From positions 1 to 64,000 of the forward strand of contig CAZSWT010000011.1 of assembly GCA_964611035.1 (NCBI GenBank): a stretch of DNA of 64,000 nt, given 5' to 3'. Under the pieces are notes generated by a model that was not told where the DNA came from, did no database searches, and saw nothing but the letters and a program-made list of their open reading frames with translations. How positions within the stretch are numbered: position 1 is the stretch's first letter; each line of letters opens with the position of its first letter. This document shows positions 8,217 to 18,189 of this stretch, piece by piece. The translations under genes and the position numbers were made by a program. Source of the stretch: B33-G16 sp964611035. GTDB lineage: Bacteria; Desulfobacterota; DSM-4660; Desulfatiglandales; B25-G16.

Positions 8217-9545
8217 ATGCTTTGTGAAACAAAAAATGATGTGTTAAAATTGGTTAAGGAGAAAAATATCAGCTTTATCCAGTTCTGGTTTACAGATGTG
8301 TTGGGGATATTAAAGAGTTTTGCTGTTACCCCGTCTGAGCTGGAAGAAGGATTAGAAGAGGGAATGGGCTTTGATGGCTCCTCTATCGAAGGCTTCGCCA
8401 GGATTGAGGAGAGTGATATGATTGCCATGCCTGATCCGAGCACCTTTCAGTTCCTCCCCTGGCGACCCCAAGACAGACCAGTAGGCAGCATATTTTGCGA
8501 TATCCTTCAGCCAGATGGAAGCCCCTATGAAGGGGATTCCCGATATGTCTTAAAGAGGATGACAAAAAAACTGGCTGAAATGGGATACACAGCTTACATG
8601 GGGCCGGAGCTGGAGTTCTTCTGTTTTGAGAGCCAGGATAATCCCAAGCCTATTGATAAGGGAGGATATTTTGACAATAGACCCTTAGACATGGGCAGTG
8701 ATTTGAGAAGAGAAATAATCTTTGCCCTCCAGGATATGGATATCCGTGTAGAATACAGCCACCATGAGGTCGCCCCCAGTCAGCATGAAATTGACCTCAA
8801 GTATGACGAAGCATTGACCATGGCCGACAAGACCATGTCTTACAGGATAGTAGCAAAAGAGATTGCGAGGAAGATGGGTTATTATGCCACTTTTATGCCC
8901 AAACCACTCTTCGGCGAAAATGGCAGTGGCATGCATGTGCATCAATCTCTGTTTAGGGGAGACATTAATGCCTTTTATGATCCCCAGGATCAGTATAATC
9001 TTTCTCAATTAGCAAAGTTATACATTGCCGGTATTATAAGACACGCACGAGAGCTTGCAGCAATAACCAACCAGTGGGTAAACTCCTATAAAAGATTGGT
9101 CCCCGGCTATGAGGCGCCTGTCTATATTTCATGGGCCAGGCGCAATCGCTCGACAATGGTTCGCGTCCCCATGTACAAACCAGGAAAGGAGCAGGCCACG
9201 AGGATCGAGTTCAGGTCTCCTGATCCGGCCTGTAATCCCTATTTGGCATTCGCAGTTATGCTTGCTGCGGGACTAAAGGGGATTGAGGAAAACTACCCGC
9301 TCCCGGAGCCAATAGAGGAGGATATTTATGAGATGGATGAGACAGCCCGGAAAGATGCTGGAATCATCTCTTTGCCAGGAAACCTTTTTGAAGCACTTCA
9401 AGAGGTAGAGAAGAGCGAGCTTGTAAGGGAAACCCTGGGTGATCATATCTTTAATAAGTTTGTGGCCAACAAAAAGATAGAATGGGACAGATACAGGACT
9501 CACGTAAGCCAGTTTGAGATTGAAAAATATCTTCCGATTCTTTAA
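8217..9545 (+). CDS. glnA: Glutamine synthetase, type I
   Basis: Makes glutamine from glutamate, ammonia and ATP. Landmarks are GFDGSSIEG (51-59), the metal-binding GPELEFF region, HHEVAPSQHEID, the ATP-binding GENGSGMHVH segment and RIEFRSPDPACNPYLA. At 442 residues it has the size of the alpha subtype. I do not see the adenylylation loop of the beta subtype, so covalent control by GlnE is unlikely. ATG follows GGAGGATTAC. It lies 12 bases before the AsnRS-like synthetase, so the two are almost certainly co-transcribed. Confidence 0.95.
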   Translation: MLCETKNDVLKLVKEKNISFIQFWFTDVLGILKSFAVTPSELEEGLEEGMGFDGSSIEGFARIEESDMIAMPDPSTFQFLPWRPQDRPVGSIFCDILQPDGSPYEGDSRYVLKRMTKKLAEMGYTAYMGPELEFFCFESQDNPKPIDKGGYFDNRPLDMGSDLRREIIFALQDMDIRVEYSHHEVAPSQHEIDLKYDEALTMADKTMSYRIVAKEIARKMGYYATFMPKPLFGENGSGMHVHQSLFRGDINAFYDPQDQYNLSQLAKLYIAGIIRHARELAAITNQWVNSYKRLVPGYEAPVYISWARRNRSTMVRVPMYKPGKEQATRIEFRSPDPACNPYLAFAVMLAAGLKGIEENYPLPEPIEEDIYEMDETARKDAGIISLPGNLFEALQEVEKSELVRETLGDHIFNKFVANKKIEWDRYRTHVSQFEIEKYLPIL

Positions 9546-9557
9546 GAGAGCAACACC

Positions 9558-10793
9558 ATGAAAGATGATACAATAACAGAAATTGGTGATGCCCTGTTTG
9601 GTTTTCAGGCAGCACTCAAAGAAGGTGGCTCAAGCCTTCAGGAATATCTGGAAAAATATTACTATAAGAAGTGGATGGGAGACACCCTCCTTGCTGCCGT
9701 ATCCATACGAGCCACATTCGTGACAGCCATGCACCAATTCCTGGCTGATAAGGGTCTTTGTAATCTTGAAAGGGTACAGCTGAGCCCCCTGACAGATCCC
9801 CTGGCCCATGATGTAGAGCATGTTCCATCAATTTCGTACAAAGGCCTTCAATATGTTATGACCCATAGCATGATCTATTCCAAACTTCTGGCCTGCCACC
9901 ATCCCAGAATAAAGGGTATATTCGTTGACTCCCCCAATATCAGGCTTGAGGTTGAGAGCCCTGATAGGATCCAGAGGGGGAAATATATTATTGACTTTAG
10001 CCAGATGGATATAGAAATGAGGAGAAATCGGGGCATTGATCTTGAGACCTATCTCTCCAAGCCAGACGAGGTAAAAGAGATTCTCAAAGAGGATATGGCC
10101 GCTGCCAAGGATCTCTTTGAACGAATGCTCATCCACAGCATGACAAAGATAGCGGAGAAAAACAGAGAAGAGCTCAAGGAGCTCGGGGTTGCTCTAAAAA
10201 CCCCAAAGCAGCCCTTTCCTACATTTGCCTATGACCAATCGAGAAAGAAATACAGTCTCAAAGAATATGAGGTAGGGTTAGGGAAAGAGACATCATCACA
10301 GTTCTTTTGGATTACCGGCATACCAAGAGAAAATTATGATCTTATATACCCTTACCTGAAGCCTGGTGGAAAGATAACAGCAGGTGAGGTAACTTCTGAT
10401 ATGGTATATAACTATGACATCTGTGCCAAAAGCATTATCAGGGACACCGGTGAGCAGACTGAAGCACGGGAGCTGCTTTCCGGTGGCATAAGGGAATGGC
10501 TCTATGAGACGATTGTAGAACGGCTCCTGGATAATAAGGTAATCCCTGTGAAACCTATTATAGTGGAGGGGAATATTGAAAATATCAATCACCTCGGTGG
10601 ATATGGGCCATTCCTGTTAGCAGCGAGCATGAAAGATGATACGGGAAGATCAACCTTTCCGGATACCTATGGCGGAGGCATAGGAATAGAGCGGACGCTT
10701 TATGCACTCTTGCGTGGGCCAAAGGTGAACAAAATTGATGATGTTACCTTCTTTGGCAAAAACCCGGACAGTCACCAGATATATTTATTTTAA
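9558..10793 (+). CDS. AsnRS-like amide synthetase (class II synthetase core without OB domain)
   Basis: The 411-residue protein has the class II aminoacyl-tRNA synthetase catalytic fold. Motif 1-like sequence lies at about 50-80, a motif 2 region KYIIDFSQMDIEM at about 142-154, and motif 3 GGGIGIERTLYAL near 375. The anticodon-binding OB domain expected at the N terminus is missing. This architecture matches the archaeal asparagine synthetases derived from AsnRS, which make asparagine from aspartate, ammonia and ATP. The position behind glnA fits ammonia assimilation. A tRNA-independent ligase of another substrate is possible. The last 56 bases recur at the window start. Its stop overlaps the convergent gpsA stop by four bases. 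Confidence 0.75.
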   Translation: MKDDTITEIGDALFGFQAALKEGGSSLQEYLEKYYYKKWMGDTLLAAVSIRATFVTAMHQFLADKGLCNLERVQLSPLTDPLAHDVEHVPSISYKGLQYVMTHSMIYSKLLACHHPRIKGIFVDSPNIRLEVESPDRIQRGKYIIDFSQMDIEMRRNRGIDLETYLSKPDEVKEILKEDMAAAKDLFERMLIHSMTKIAEKNREELKELGVALKTPKQPFPTFAYDQSRKKYSLKEYEVGLGKETSSQFFWITGIPRENYDLIYPYLKPGGKITAGEVTSDMVYNYDICAKSIIRDTGEQTEARELLSGGIREWLYETIVERLLDNKVIPVKPIIVEGNIENINHLGGYGPFLLAASMKDDTGRSTFPDTYGGGIGIERTLYALLRGPKVNKIDDVTFFGKNPDSHQIYLF

Positions 10794-11797
10794 TCCTCAA
10801 TCTCTACCTTGAGCTCTCGTGTCATTAAATCCTTAACCGCCTTCCTCGGCTCCTTTCCTCTGTAAATAACATTGTAAACTTCTGTTATGATCGGCATCTC
10901 TACGCCCATCTTTTTTGCTAAATTATAGGCAGACAGTGATGTCTTTATTCCCTCAGCAACCATCTTCATGCCAGAAACAATCTCCTTAGCAGAAATACCT
11001 TCAGCGATCTTTAATCCAACCATTCTGTTTCTGCTCAAATCTCCTGTACAGGTCAAAATGAGATCACCTATACCTGCCAGTCCTGCAAAGGTTAATGGTT
11101 GCGCACCCATAGAAATGCCGAGTCTTGTTATTTCAGCCAAGCCTCTCGTTAATAACGCTGCTCTTGCATTAAAGCCAAAGCCGAGGCCATCTGATATGCC
11201 TGCAGCGATCGCTATTACATTCTTGAGTGCCCCTCCAAGTTCTACACCTATCACATCTTGTGTTGTATAAACCCTGAAATAGTCAGTAGAAAATAGCTCT
11301 TGTAAATAAATAGATAGTTCTTTGTTTCTGGAGGCAAGGGTTACAGCTGTTGGGTGTTTATGACAGACCTCCCGAGCAAAGCTTGGACCAGAAAGGCATG
11401 CAAACGTATCACCCCAATCTCCAGGCAATACAGATGCAACTACTTGAGACATAGTCATAAGGGTTTCATTCTCTATGCCCTTTGTCCCCACTATCAGGGG
11501 TGTCGCAGAAGACAAAAAAGGAGATAACTCAGTGAGGATATCTCTGAAAAAATGAGAAGGGACAACGATACATAAAAAGTCTTTTCCCCTGCTTACCTCT
11601 TTGAATGATTGAACAGGCCTTATTGCCTTGGAAAGCGTTATTCCTGGTAAAAATGTCTCATTTATTCTTTTTCCCTTAATCTGGCTATATACATCCTCTT
11701 CCCTCACCCATAAATCCACATTAATGCCTTTAAGGGCCATATGGTTTGCTATAGTAGTACCCCAACTGCCTCCGCCCACGACACCGATTTTGACCAT
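10790..11797 (-). CDS. gpsA: NAD(P)-dependent glycerol-3-phosphate dehydrogenase
   Basis: Reduces dihydroxyacetone phosphate to sn-glycerol 3-phosphate, the backbone for phospholipids. The N-terminal dinucleotide fold begins VGGGSWGTTIA, and GTKGIE, LSGPSFA and the ELGGALKNVIAI segment follow in family order. I choose the ATG at 11797 (335 residues): AAGGGTGG lies at a proper distance, while the GTG three codons upstream overlaps it. The gene is 11 bases behind gyrA and probably shares its transcript. Confidence 0.95.
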   Translation of the reverse strand: MVKIGVVGGGSWGTTIANHMALKGINVDLWVREEDVYSQIKGKRINETFLPGITLSKAIRPVQSFKEVSRGKDFLCIVVPSHFFRDILTELSPFLSSATPLIVGTKGIENETLMTMSQVVASVLPGDWGDTFACLSGPSFAREVCHKHPTAVTLASRNKELSIYLQELFSTDYFRVYTTQDVIGVELGGALKNVIAIAAGISDGLGFGFNARAALLTRGLAEITRLGISMGAQPLTFAGLAGIGDLILTCTGDLSRNRMVGLKIAEGISAKEIVSGMKMVAEGIKTSLSAYNLAKKMGVEMPIITEVYNVIYRGKEPRKAVKDLMTRELKVEIED

Positions 11798-11808
11798 TGT
11801 TGCCACCC

Positions 11809-14235
11809 TTATGTTTCCATCAATCTGGCTACAGCTACCACCTTTTCAGGTGTTTCAAGATTTATCAGCTTTACCCCTTGAGTATTCCGCCCTATAACAG
11901 AAATATCAGATGTTTTTATTCTAATAATCTTCCCTTTTCCTGATAGAATCATCAGCTCGTCATTCTCTGTTACCTGGTTAGCGCTTACTACAGGGCCATT
12001 TCTCTTTGATGTCTTTATTGAAAAGACACCTTTGCCACCTCTTTTTTGCGCCCTGTACTCTCTTGTGTCTGTCCTCTTGCCATAGCCATTTTCTGTAATG
12101 GTGAGTATGGTTGCGCCCTCGTTTAAGATCTCTATGCTCACCACCTGATCCTTATCTGCAAGACGAATCCCTTTATTTCCTGCGGCCACGCGACCCATCG
12201 CCCTCAGGCCCTTTTCGCTGAATCGTATTGCCTTCCCCCTTTTTGTACTTAAAAAGATATCCTGCTCTCCATTGGTCACCCTTACTCCTATTAACTCATC
12301 TCCTTCGTTTGTCTTTAAAGCAGCAACACCTGTTAATCGAGGCCTACTATAGGCAGAAAGCTTTGTCTTTTTTACCAAACCATTCTTGGTTGCCATAACA
12401 ACATACTTTCCATCCTCAAAGCCCTTTAATGACAAGATAGTGGCTATATACTCTTCTGGCTGAAGATTTAACAAATTTACGATAGCTGTCCCTTTGGCAA
12501 TTCTTCCTGCTTCAGGTATTTCGTGTACCTTTCTCCAGTAGAGACGCCCTGTATTCATAAAGAAAAGAAGATAATCATGGGTTGAGGCAATAAACATGGA
12601 TACTACAAAATCCTCTTCTCTGGTCTTTGTCCCGGACACGCCCTTCCCACCCCTTCGTTGAGCCCGATAAAGGCTAATTGGGCTTCTCTTGATATAACCT
12701 GCATGACTCACTGTGATAACCATATCCTCATCTACGATCAAATCCTCGATATCTATATCTTGAACATCTCTGATAATCTCGGTTCGCCGCTCATCGCCAT
12801 ACCTTTCCTTAATCTCCATCGTTTCCTTTTTTATGATATCTAACACAAGCGCATCATTGCTTAAGATAGCCTTAAATCTCGCGATATCTTTGATAGTGCT
12901 ATTATACTCATCGGTTATCTTATCTCTTTCAAGACCGGTCAATCTTTGTAGCCTCATATCCAGAATAGCCTGGGCTTGTATATCGGAAAGTTGAAAATTC
13001 TCTTTGAGCCTTACCTTGGCCTCCGATGGGGAATGAGAAGATCGAATAAGCTCAACGACTCTATCGAGGTGTTCTAATGCAATCTTCAGGCCTTCTAAAA
13101 TATGGGCCCTTGCCTCAGCCTTTTTTAATTCAAAAGATGTTCGGCGTACGACTATTTCTTCTCTGTAATTAATAAAGTGCTGTATTATCTGCTTAAGGCT
13201 TAATATCTCTGGTCTTCCATCCACAATGGCCAGCATAATAATCCCAAAAGATACCTCCATTTGTGTAAACTTATAGAGGCGATTGAGGATTATCGCTGCA
13301 TTAGCATCTCGTTTAATATCGATTGCCACCCTTAGGCCATCACGGTCTGACTCATCTCGTATATCGCTTATTCCATCAATTCTTTTATTTTTAACCAGCT
13401 CTCCTATGCTCTTAAGTAAATTCGCCTTGTTAACTTGATATGGTATTTCGGTTATAACTATCCGTTCTTTATTCTCTCCTATCTTCTCCACAAATGCCCG
13501 CGCACGAATCTTTATGATGCCTCTTCCAGTGGAATAGGCCTCTTGAATGCCTTTCTCTCTATGAATATAGCCGGATGTTGGAAAATCTGGACCTGGCACA
13601 TCGATCATAAGTTCTCTTAAGGTTATCTCCGGGTTATTTATAGTATGGATAATAGCGTCTGCTACCTCCTTAAGATTATGCGGTGGTATATTGGTAGCCA
13701 TACCTACCGCTATGCCAGACGATCCGCTAATAAGTAAATTCGGTATATTGGTAGGCAATATCACGGGTTCTAACAAGGAGCCATCGTAATTAGATACAAA
13801 GTCGACCGTTTCTTTTTCCACATCTAACAAAAACTGTTCCGCTATATCCTGCATTCTTATCTCGGTGTACCTCATTGCCGCCGCTGGATCACCGTCTACC
13901 GACCCAAAGTTGCCCTGGCCATCAATTAATGGATACCTCATAGAAAAGGGCTGAGCCATCCTTACAATAGTATCATAAACGGCTGCATCGCCATGAGGGT
14001 GATACTTACCAATAACATCACCCACCACCCTTGCAGATTTTTTAAATGGTCTGTTATGATAATTTTTTAACTGTTCCATGGCAAACAGGACTCTCCTGTG
14101 AACAGGTTTAAGTCCGTCTCGTATGTCTGGTAACGCCCTGCCAACAATTACACTCATGGCATATTCCAGATAGGACCTTCTCATCTCTTCTTCTATGGTA
14201 ACAGTATTTGAATCTATTGCCTGTACAGGATTCAT
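11809..14235 (-). CDS. gyrA: DNA gyrase subunit A
   Basis: Breaks and rejoins DNA in the type II topoisomerase that introduces negative supercoils. The active-site Tyr is residue 123 in MRYTE, and the GyrA-box QRRGGKG in the C-terminal beta-pinwheel distinguishes it from ParC. Length 808 is normal. In the quinolone-contact segment HPHGD is followed by Ala84 where E. coli has Ser83. AGGAG precedes the ATG. It is separated from gyrB by 447 bases of repeat-rich DNA. Confidence 0.97.
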   Translation of the reverse strand: MNPVQAIDSNTVTIEEEMRRSYLEYAMSVIVGRALPDIRDGLKPVHRRVLFAMEQLKNYHNRPFKKSARVVGDVIGKYHPHGDAAVYDTIVRMAQPFSMRYPLIDGQGNFGSVDGDPAAAMRYTEIRMQDIAEQFLLDVEKETVDFVSNYDGSLLEPVILPTNIPNLLISGSSGIAVGMATNIPPHNLKEVADAIIHTINNPEITLRELMIDVPGPDFPTSGYIHREKGIQEAYSTGRGIIKIRARAFVEKIGENKERIVITEIPYQVNKANLLKSIGELVKNKRIDGISDIRDESDRDGLRVAIDIKRDANAAIILNRLYKFTQMEVSFGIIMLAIVDGRPEILSLKQIIQHFINYREEIVVRRTSFELKKAEARAHILEGLKIALEHLDRVVELIRSSHSPSEAKVRLKENFQLSDIQAQAILDMRLQRLTGLERDKITDEYNSTIKDIARFKAILSNDALVLDIIKKETMEIKERYGDERRTEIIRDVQDIDIEDLIVDEDMVITVSHAGYIKRSPISLYRAQRRGGKGVSGTKTREEDFVVSMFIASTHDYLLFFMNTGRLYWRKVHEIPEAGRIAKGTAIVNLLNLQPEEYIATILSLKGFEDGKYVVMATKNGLVKKTKLSAYSRPRLTGVAALKTNEGDELIGVRVTNGEQDIFLSTKRGKAIRFSEKGLRAMGRVAAGNKGIRLADKDQVVSIEILNEGATILTITENGYGKRTDTREYRAQKRGGKGVFSIKTSKRNGPVVSANQVTENDELMILSGKGKIIRIKTSDISVIGRNTQGVKLINLETPEKVVAVARLMET

Positions 14236-14682
14236 CGCATCTCCTCAATTTAAGCGATTAAAGTAAACTAAAACAAAAAGTGCCTAAAGTTATAGTAGTT
14301 ATGATTCATAATTTTAGGCACTTTAGGCACGTATACCTCTGGCCCGGACCCGCCTGCCGGATGTTGGGCAGGCTTGGTGGCATTCAAGGGCTAAGTGCTT
14401 CGATTCGCAAATACTATAACGTATTCTAATGAGTATAATCTTGCGATTGTCTTCGACCCAGAGATCAGACCGAAGGGCTCAGTCGCCTCGGCTGAGCTCG
14501 TCGCAGGCAGCACTTAGTCCCGAGGGCTACGACTGAGCTCAGCCGAAGTCTAAATAAATACGTCATCGAATTTATGAATCGAGGGACTAAGTTTGATAGC
14601 TGCCGCTTAGAATTAGTAAAGCAGCATTAGGTTGTTATAATCGCGTCGCGCCAGGCGGGCTTTAGGTACTCTTCTTAATTCT
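14236..14682. repeat. Repeat-rich gap between gyrB and gyrA
   Basis: This 447-base gap holds a hairpin (14280-14293 with 14308-14321, GTGCCTAAAGTTAT against its near complement), a third GGCAC copy just beyond it, and GC-rich CCTGCC/GGCAGG segments. Beyond these are scrambled repeats containing CACTTAGTCC-like words. The GTGCCTAAAG word also occurs at 34393, 34419 and near 40453. I find no gene. The gap may contain a promoter for gyrA, but none is convincing. Confidence 0.55.
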
Positions 14683-17061
14683 CTAAATATCTAATTCTGT
14701 CACCTCTAATGCGTTATTTTGAATAAACTCTCTTCGCGGTTCAACCTTATCGCCCATAAGCAGGGTAAAAATCTCATCAGCAGCTATGACATCTTCAACT
14801 GTTACTCTTATCAAACCTCTTCTCTCCGGATTCATCGTTGTCTGCCATAACTGTTCTGGATTCATCTCTCCCAATCCCTTATATCTCTGTATAACAGTCC
14901 CCTTCTTTGCTTTATCCACCAGATATTCAACAAGTTTTTCCTTTGTCTCTATCCGCGTTTTACCCTTTTCATCACCAACCAAAAAGAATGGGCTATTCAG
15001 ATCTTTGAGCTCTCGATAGAGGTTTAGTACCTTCTGAAATTCTGGTGAGGTTAAAAGCTCCCAATTAACTTTAAAATGAAATCCGTTATTTTTTTGATCC
15101 TTTAATAGCAACTCATAACGATTATGTTCTTCATCAAAAATTATTTCCTCGGTAATAAAAGCCTCTTTCTCTAATTCTTTCGATAGAGAAATAGCAAGGT
15201 CTTTGTCTTTTATGTGGTTTTTATTAATCTCTTTTAGACATATGAGGTTTAAAAATCTACTGCTGTACCCCTTTTTTGCTAAGCTGTTGAGTTTATCGAG
15301 ATAATCAATCAGTGTATGGAGTAACAGCCGGAGCTTTTTCCCTGTGATCTTTATTTGTCCATTTACCCAGATTGTTTCCTTTTCCGAAACTCTATCTATC
15401 AGATAAGAATTGTAACTATCTTCATTATGGAAAAAAATTTCTTCTTTTCCGTCTTTCATTCTATAAAGAGGAGGCTTTGCAACATATAGGTGCCCTTCTT
15501 CCACGAGGTCCGGCATCTGTCGATAAAAAAAGGTTAAAAGAAGGGTTCTTATATGTGATCCATCAACATCGGCGTCTGTCATAATAATTACTTTATTATA
15601 GCGAAGCTTTAAAAGACTGTATTCCTCCTGACCAATTCCAGTACCTAAAGCAGAGATTATAGTCCTTATTTCCTCACTTGAAAGCATCTTATCAAAACGG
15701 GCCTTTTCGATATTTAGTATTTTTCCCCTAAGGGGCAAAATAGCTTGGAACCTTCTATCCCTGCCCTGCTTAGCCGAGCCACCAGCTGAATCTCCCTCTA
15801 CCAAAAACACTTCACATCTCTCAGGTTCCTTTTCTTGGCAGTCGGCAAGTTTTCCAGGTAAAAAACTTTCAGATAAAACCCCTTTTCTTCTAGTCAACTC
15901 TCTCGCTTTTTGTGCGGCCTCCCTTACCGTTGCTGATTCAACAACCTTGTGTAAAATATTTTTTATTATATGTGGATTTTCCTCGAATATAATGGCGAGT
16001 TTTTCATTAACAAGGTTTTCGACTAAACCCTTTACTGCGCTGTTTCCAAGCCTGCTTTTAGTTTGACCCTCGAATTGCGCCTCCCGTAACTTAACACTTA
16101 TAACTGCAGTGATCCCCTCACGTACATCATCACCTGTCAGCCTTATGTTTTTACCTTGTTGGCTCCCCTGGAGATAAGAGTTTATACTCCTTGTTAAAGC
16201 TGCCTTAAACCCAACCAGGTGGCTACCACCTTCTCTTGTGTTTATATTATTAGCGAATGAAAATATTTTCTGTATGTAAGAACGGTTATATTGAAGCGCT
16301 ATTTCAATATTAACCCCATTTCTCTCTCCATTAATATATATAGGTTTAGGGTGTATAATGTCCTGATTTTGGTTTAAATATTCTACAAAAGATATTATAC
16401 CCCCTTTATAAAAAAGGTTTTTCTCTTTATGTGTTCTGTCATCGTAGATATTTATTTTTAGTCCTGTATTTAAAAATGCTAATTCCCTCATCCTCTGGCG
16501 AATTATATCAAAACTGAAATCTGTCGTTTCAAAGATATCCTCATCAGGCCTAAAGTGGATGCTCGTTCCCCTTCTTTTTGTTTTTCCTATTATCTCCATA
16601 GGGCTAACGGTTACTCCCCTCTCATACCTTTGATAATACACATTACCATTTAAATATACCTCCACTTCGAGATACTCAGAAAGCGCATTCACAACTGAAA
16701 CACCAACACCATGTAAACCTCCGGATACTTTATAGCTTTTATTATCAAACTTACCTCCGGCATGGAGTTTGGTCATTACAACCTCAAGGGCTGGCAATTT
16801 TTCGGATTTATGCATATCTACCGGTATCCCTCTGCCATTATCTTTTACGACGATACTATTATCGCTTAATATTTTGATATCTATTTGGTCACAGTAACCC
16901 GCTAACGCTTCGTCTACACTATTATCTACAACCTCATATAGTAAATGATGAAGTCCTTCTGTTGATGTATTTCCAATATACATCGCTGGTCTCTTTCTAA
17001 CGGCCAGTAAGTCTTTTAAAACTTTAATATTCGATGCAGTGTACTTTTTTTTATCTGTCAT
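14683..17061 (-). CDS. gyrB: DNA gyrase subunit B
   Basis: ATPase subunit of gyrase. The GHKL ATP site (DNSVDEALAG, NGRGIP, GLHGVG) lies in the first 120 residues, and the TOPRIM motifs EGDSAGG and DADVDG follow. At 792 residues it carries a long insertion between TOPRIM and the C-terminal QRYKGLGEMNP motif, as in Gram-negative gyrases. It starts three bases after the dnaN stop, so the two genes are one transcript. recF, which usually lies between them, is absent. Confidence 0.97.
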   Translation of the reverse strand: MTDKKKYTASNIKVLKDLLAVRKRPAMYIGNTSTEGLHHLLYEVVDNSVDEALAGYCDQIDIKILSDNSIVVKDNGRGIPVDMHKSEKLPALEVVMTKLHAGGKFDNKSYKVSGGLHGVGVSVVNALSEYLEVEVYLNGNVYYQRYERGVTVSPMEIIGKTKRRGTSIHFRPDEDIFETTDFSFDIIRQRMRELAFLNTGLKINIYDDRTHKEKNLFYKGGIISFVEYLNQNQDIIHPKPIYINGERNGVNIEIALQYNRSYIQKIFSFANNINTREGGSHLVGFKAALTRSINSYLQGSQQGKNIRLTGDDVREGITAVISVKLREAQFEGQTKSRLGNSAVKGLVENLVNEKLAIIFEENPHIIKNILHKVVESATVREAAQKARELTRRKGVLSESFLPGKLADCQEKEPERCEVFLVEGDSAGGSAKQGRDRRFQAILPLRGKILNIEKARFDKMLSSEEIRTIISALGTGIGQEEYSLLKLRYNKVIIMTDADVDGSHIRTLLLTFFYRQMPDLVEEGHLYVAKPPLYRMKDGKEEIFFHNEDSYNSYLIDRVSEKETIWVNGQIKITGKKLRLLLHTLIDYLDKLNSLAKKGYSSRFLNLICLKEINKNHIKDKDLAISLSKELEKEAFITEEIIFDEEHNRYELLLKDQKNNGFHFKVNWELLTSPEFQKVLNLYRELKDLNSPFFLVGDEKGKTRIETKEKLVEYLVDKAKKGTVIQRYKGLGEMNPEQLWQTTMNPERRGLIRVTVEDVIAADEIFTLLMGDKVEPRREFIQNNALEVTELDI

Positions 17062-17064
17062 CCC

Positions 17065-18189
17065 TTAAACCCTCATCGGCATAATTAAACCCAGAAAACC
17101 CTGATCTTGTTCTCCGGTAATCAGGCATGGGCTTGTTTGATCTTTAATATCTAAAAAGATTATATTGCTGTCCATCGTCTGAAGGGCATCTATAAAATAT
17201 TTAGGATTAAAACCTATCTCTATTGGTTCGCCGTCATATTTAATTTCTATTTTTTCCTCCACATCACCTAAATCAGGGTTCACAGACACCATCTCTAAAT
17301 AATCTGTTCCCATGGTTATTTTTGCTCCTTGATACTGATCACCCCCTATTATCATCATTCTTCTCATGGATTCTAATAAAAGGTTTCTATTCACAGTAAT
17401 AATGTTTTTTTTATCTTCTTTTTTTGGGAGGATAACGTCTTTGTAATTAGGAAATTTTGTGTCCAACAACCTTATTACAATTAAAGCCTCTTTTTTTTTG
17501 CCTACCAGATTGTTTTGTTTTAACCCGAAAAGGATGTTTCCATTTTCTAAAGCAAGTTTATTTAACTCCAGTAAACCCTTTTTAGGAATCATAACACCTT
17601 GTTTAATATCTATTTCCTGAAGGTTGGGTATTTTTTTATCAATTAATGAGAGTCTGTGACCGTCTGTAGCAACCATTCTTAAAAAATCCTCTTTGTCTTT
17701 ATTTACTGTTTCCATAAACACACCTGATAATTTAAAGGCAGTATCCTCTATAGTTATCGAGTAAATGGTTTTATTAATCATCTCAGTTAATATTTTACTG
17801 TTTATTTCTATCATTATTATCCCTTCCGGCTCTGTTAAAATAGGGAATTCGTCAGCAGGAAGACAAGAAAGATTATAATGGGCTTTATTATCAGAAATAT
17901 AAATCCAGTTATTTTCTTTTTCTAATATGTAAATGTTCTTACTGTTAGTTTCTCTTGTTATATCGAGAAGTTTTTTACCAGAGATGGTGATACTACCAGG
18001 CTTAACAATTTCAGCCGGGTAACTATTTTGAAATCCGATCTCTAAATCAGTAGCTGATATTTCAATCTTATCTTGTTTTGTTGTTAAAAGTATTGTAGAC
18101 AGTATAGGCATATGACTTCTTTTTTCCAGGATTCCCTGAACACGAGACACGCCTTTTAAAAGAACATCTCTATTAATTTTGATTTCCAT
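17065..18189 (-). CDS. dnaN: DNA polymerase III sliding clamp (beta)
   Basis: The ring-shaped clamp that tethers the replicative polymerase to DNA. Length 374 and the family pattern are right: N-terminal LLKGVSRVQGILEKRS, central ATDGHRLSL near residue 175, and a C-terminal LIMPMRV tail. GGAGC precedes the ATG. It is first in a dnaN-gyrB-gyrA-gpsA row. dnaA, the usual upstream neighbour, is replaced by an AT-rich gap and an acyl-CoA dehydrogenase. Confidence 0.95.
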   Translation of the reverse strand: MEIKINRDVLLKGVSRVQGILEKRSHMPILSTILLTTKQDKIEISATDLEIGFQNSYPAEIVKPGSITISGKKLLDITRETNSKNIYILEKENNWIYISDNKAHYNLSCLPADEFPILTEPEGIIMIEINSKILTEMINKTIYSITIEDTAFKLSGVFMETVNKDKEDFLRMVATDGHRLSLIDKKIPNLQEIDIKQGVMIPKKGLLELNKLALENGNILFGLKQNNLVGKKKEALIVIRLLDTKFPNYKDVILPKKEDKKNIITVNRNLLLESMRRMMIIGGDQYQGAKITMGTDYLEMVSVNPDLGDVEEKIEIKYDGEPIEIGFNPKYFIDALQTMDSNIIFLDIKDQTSPCLITGEQDQGFLGLIMPMRV

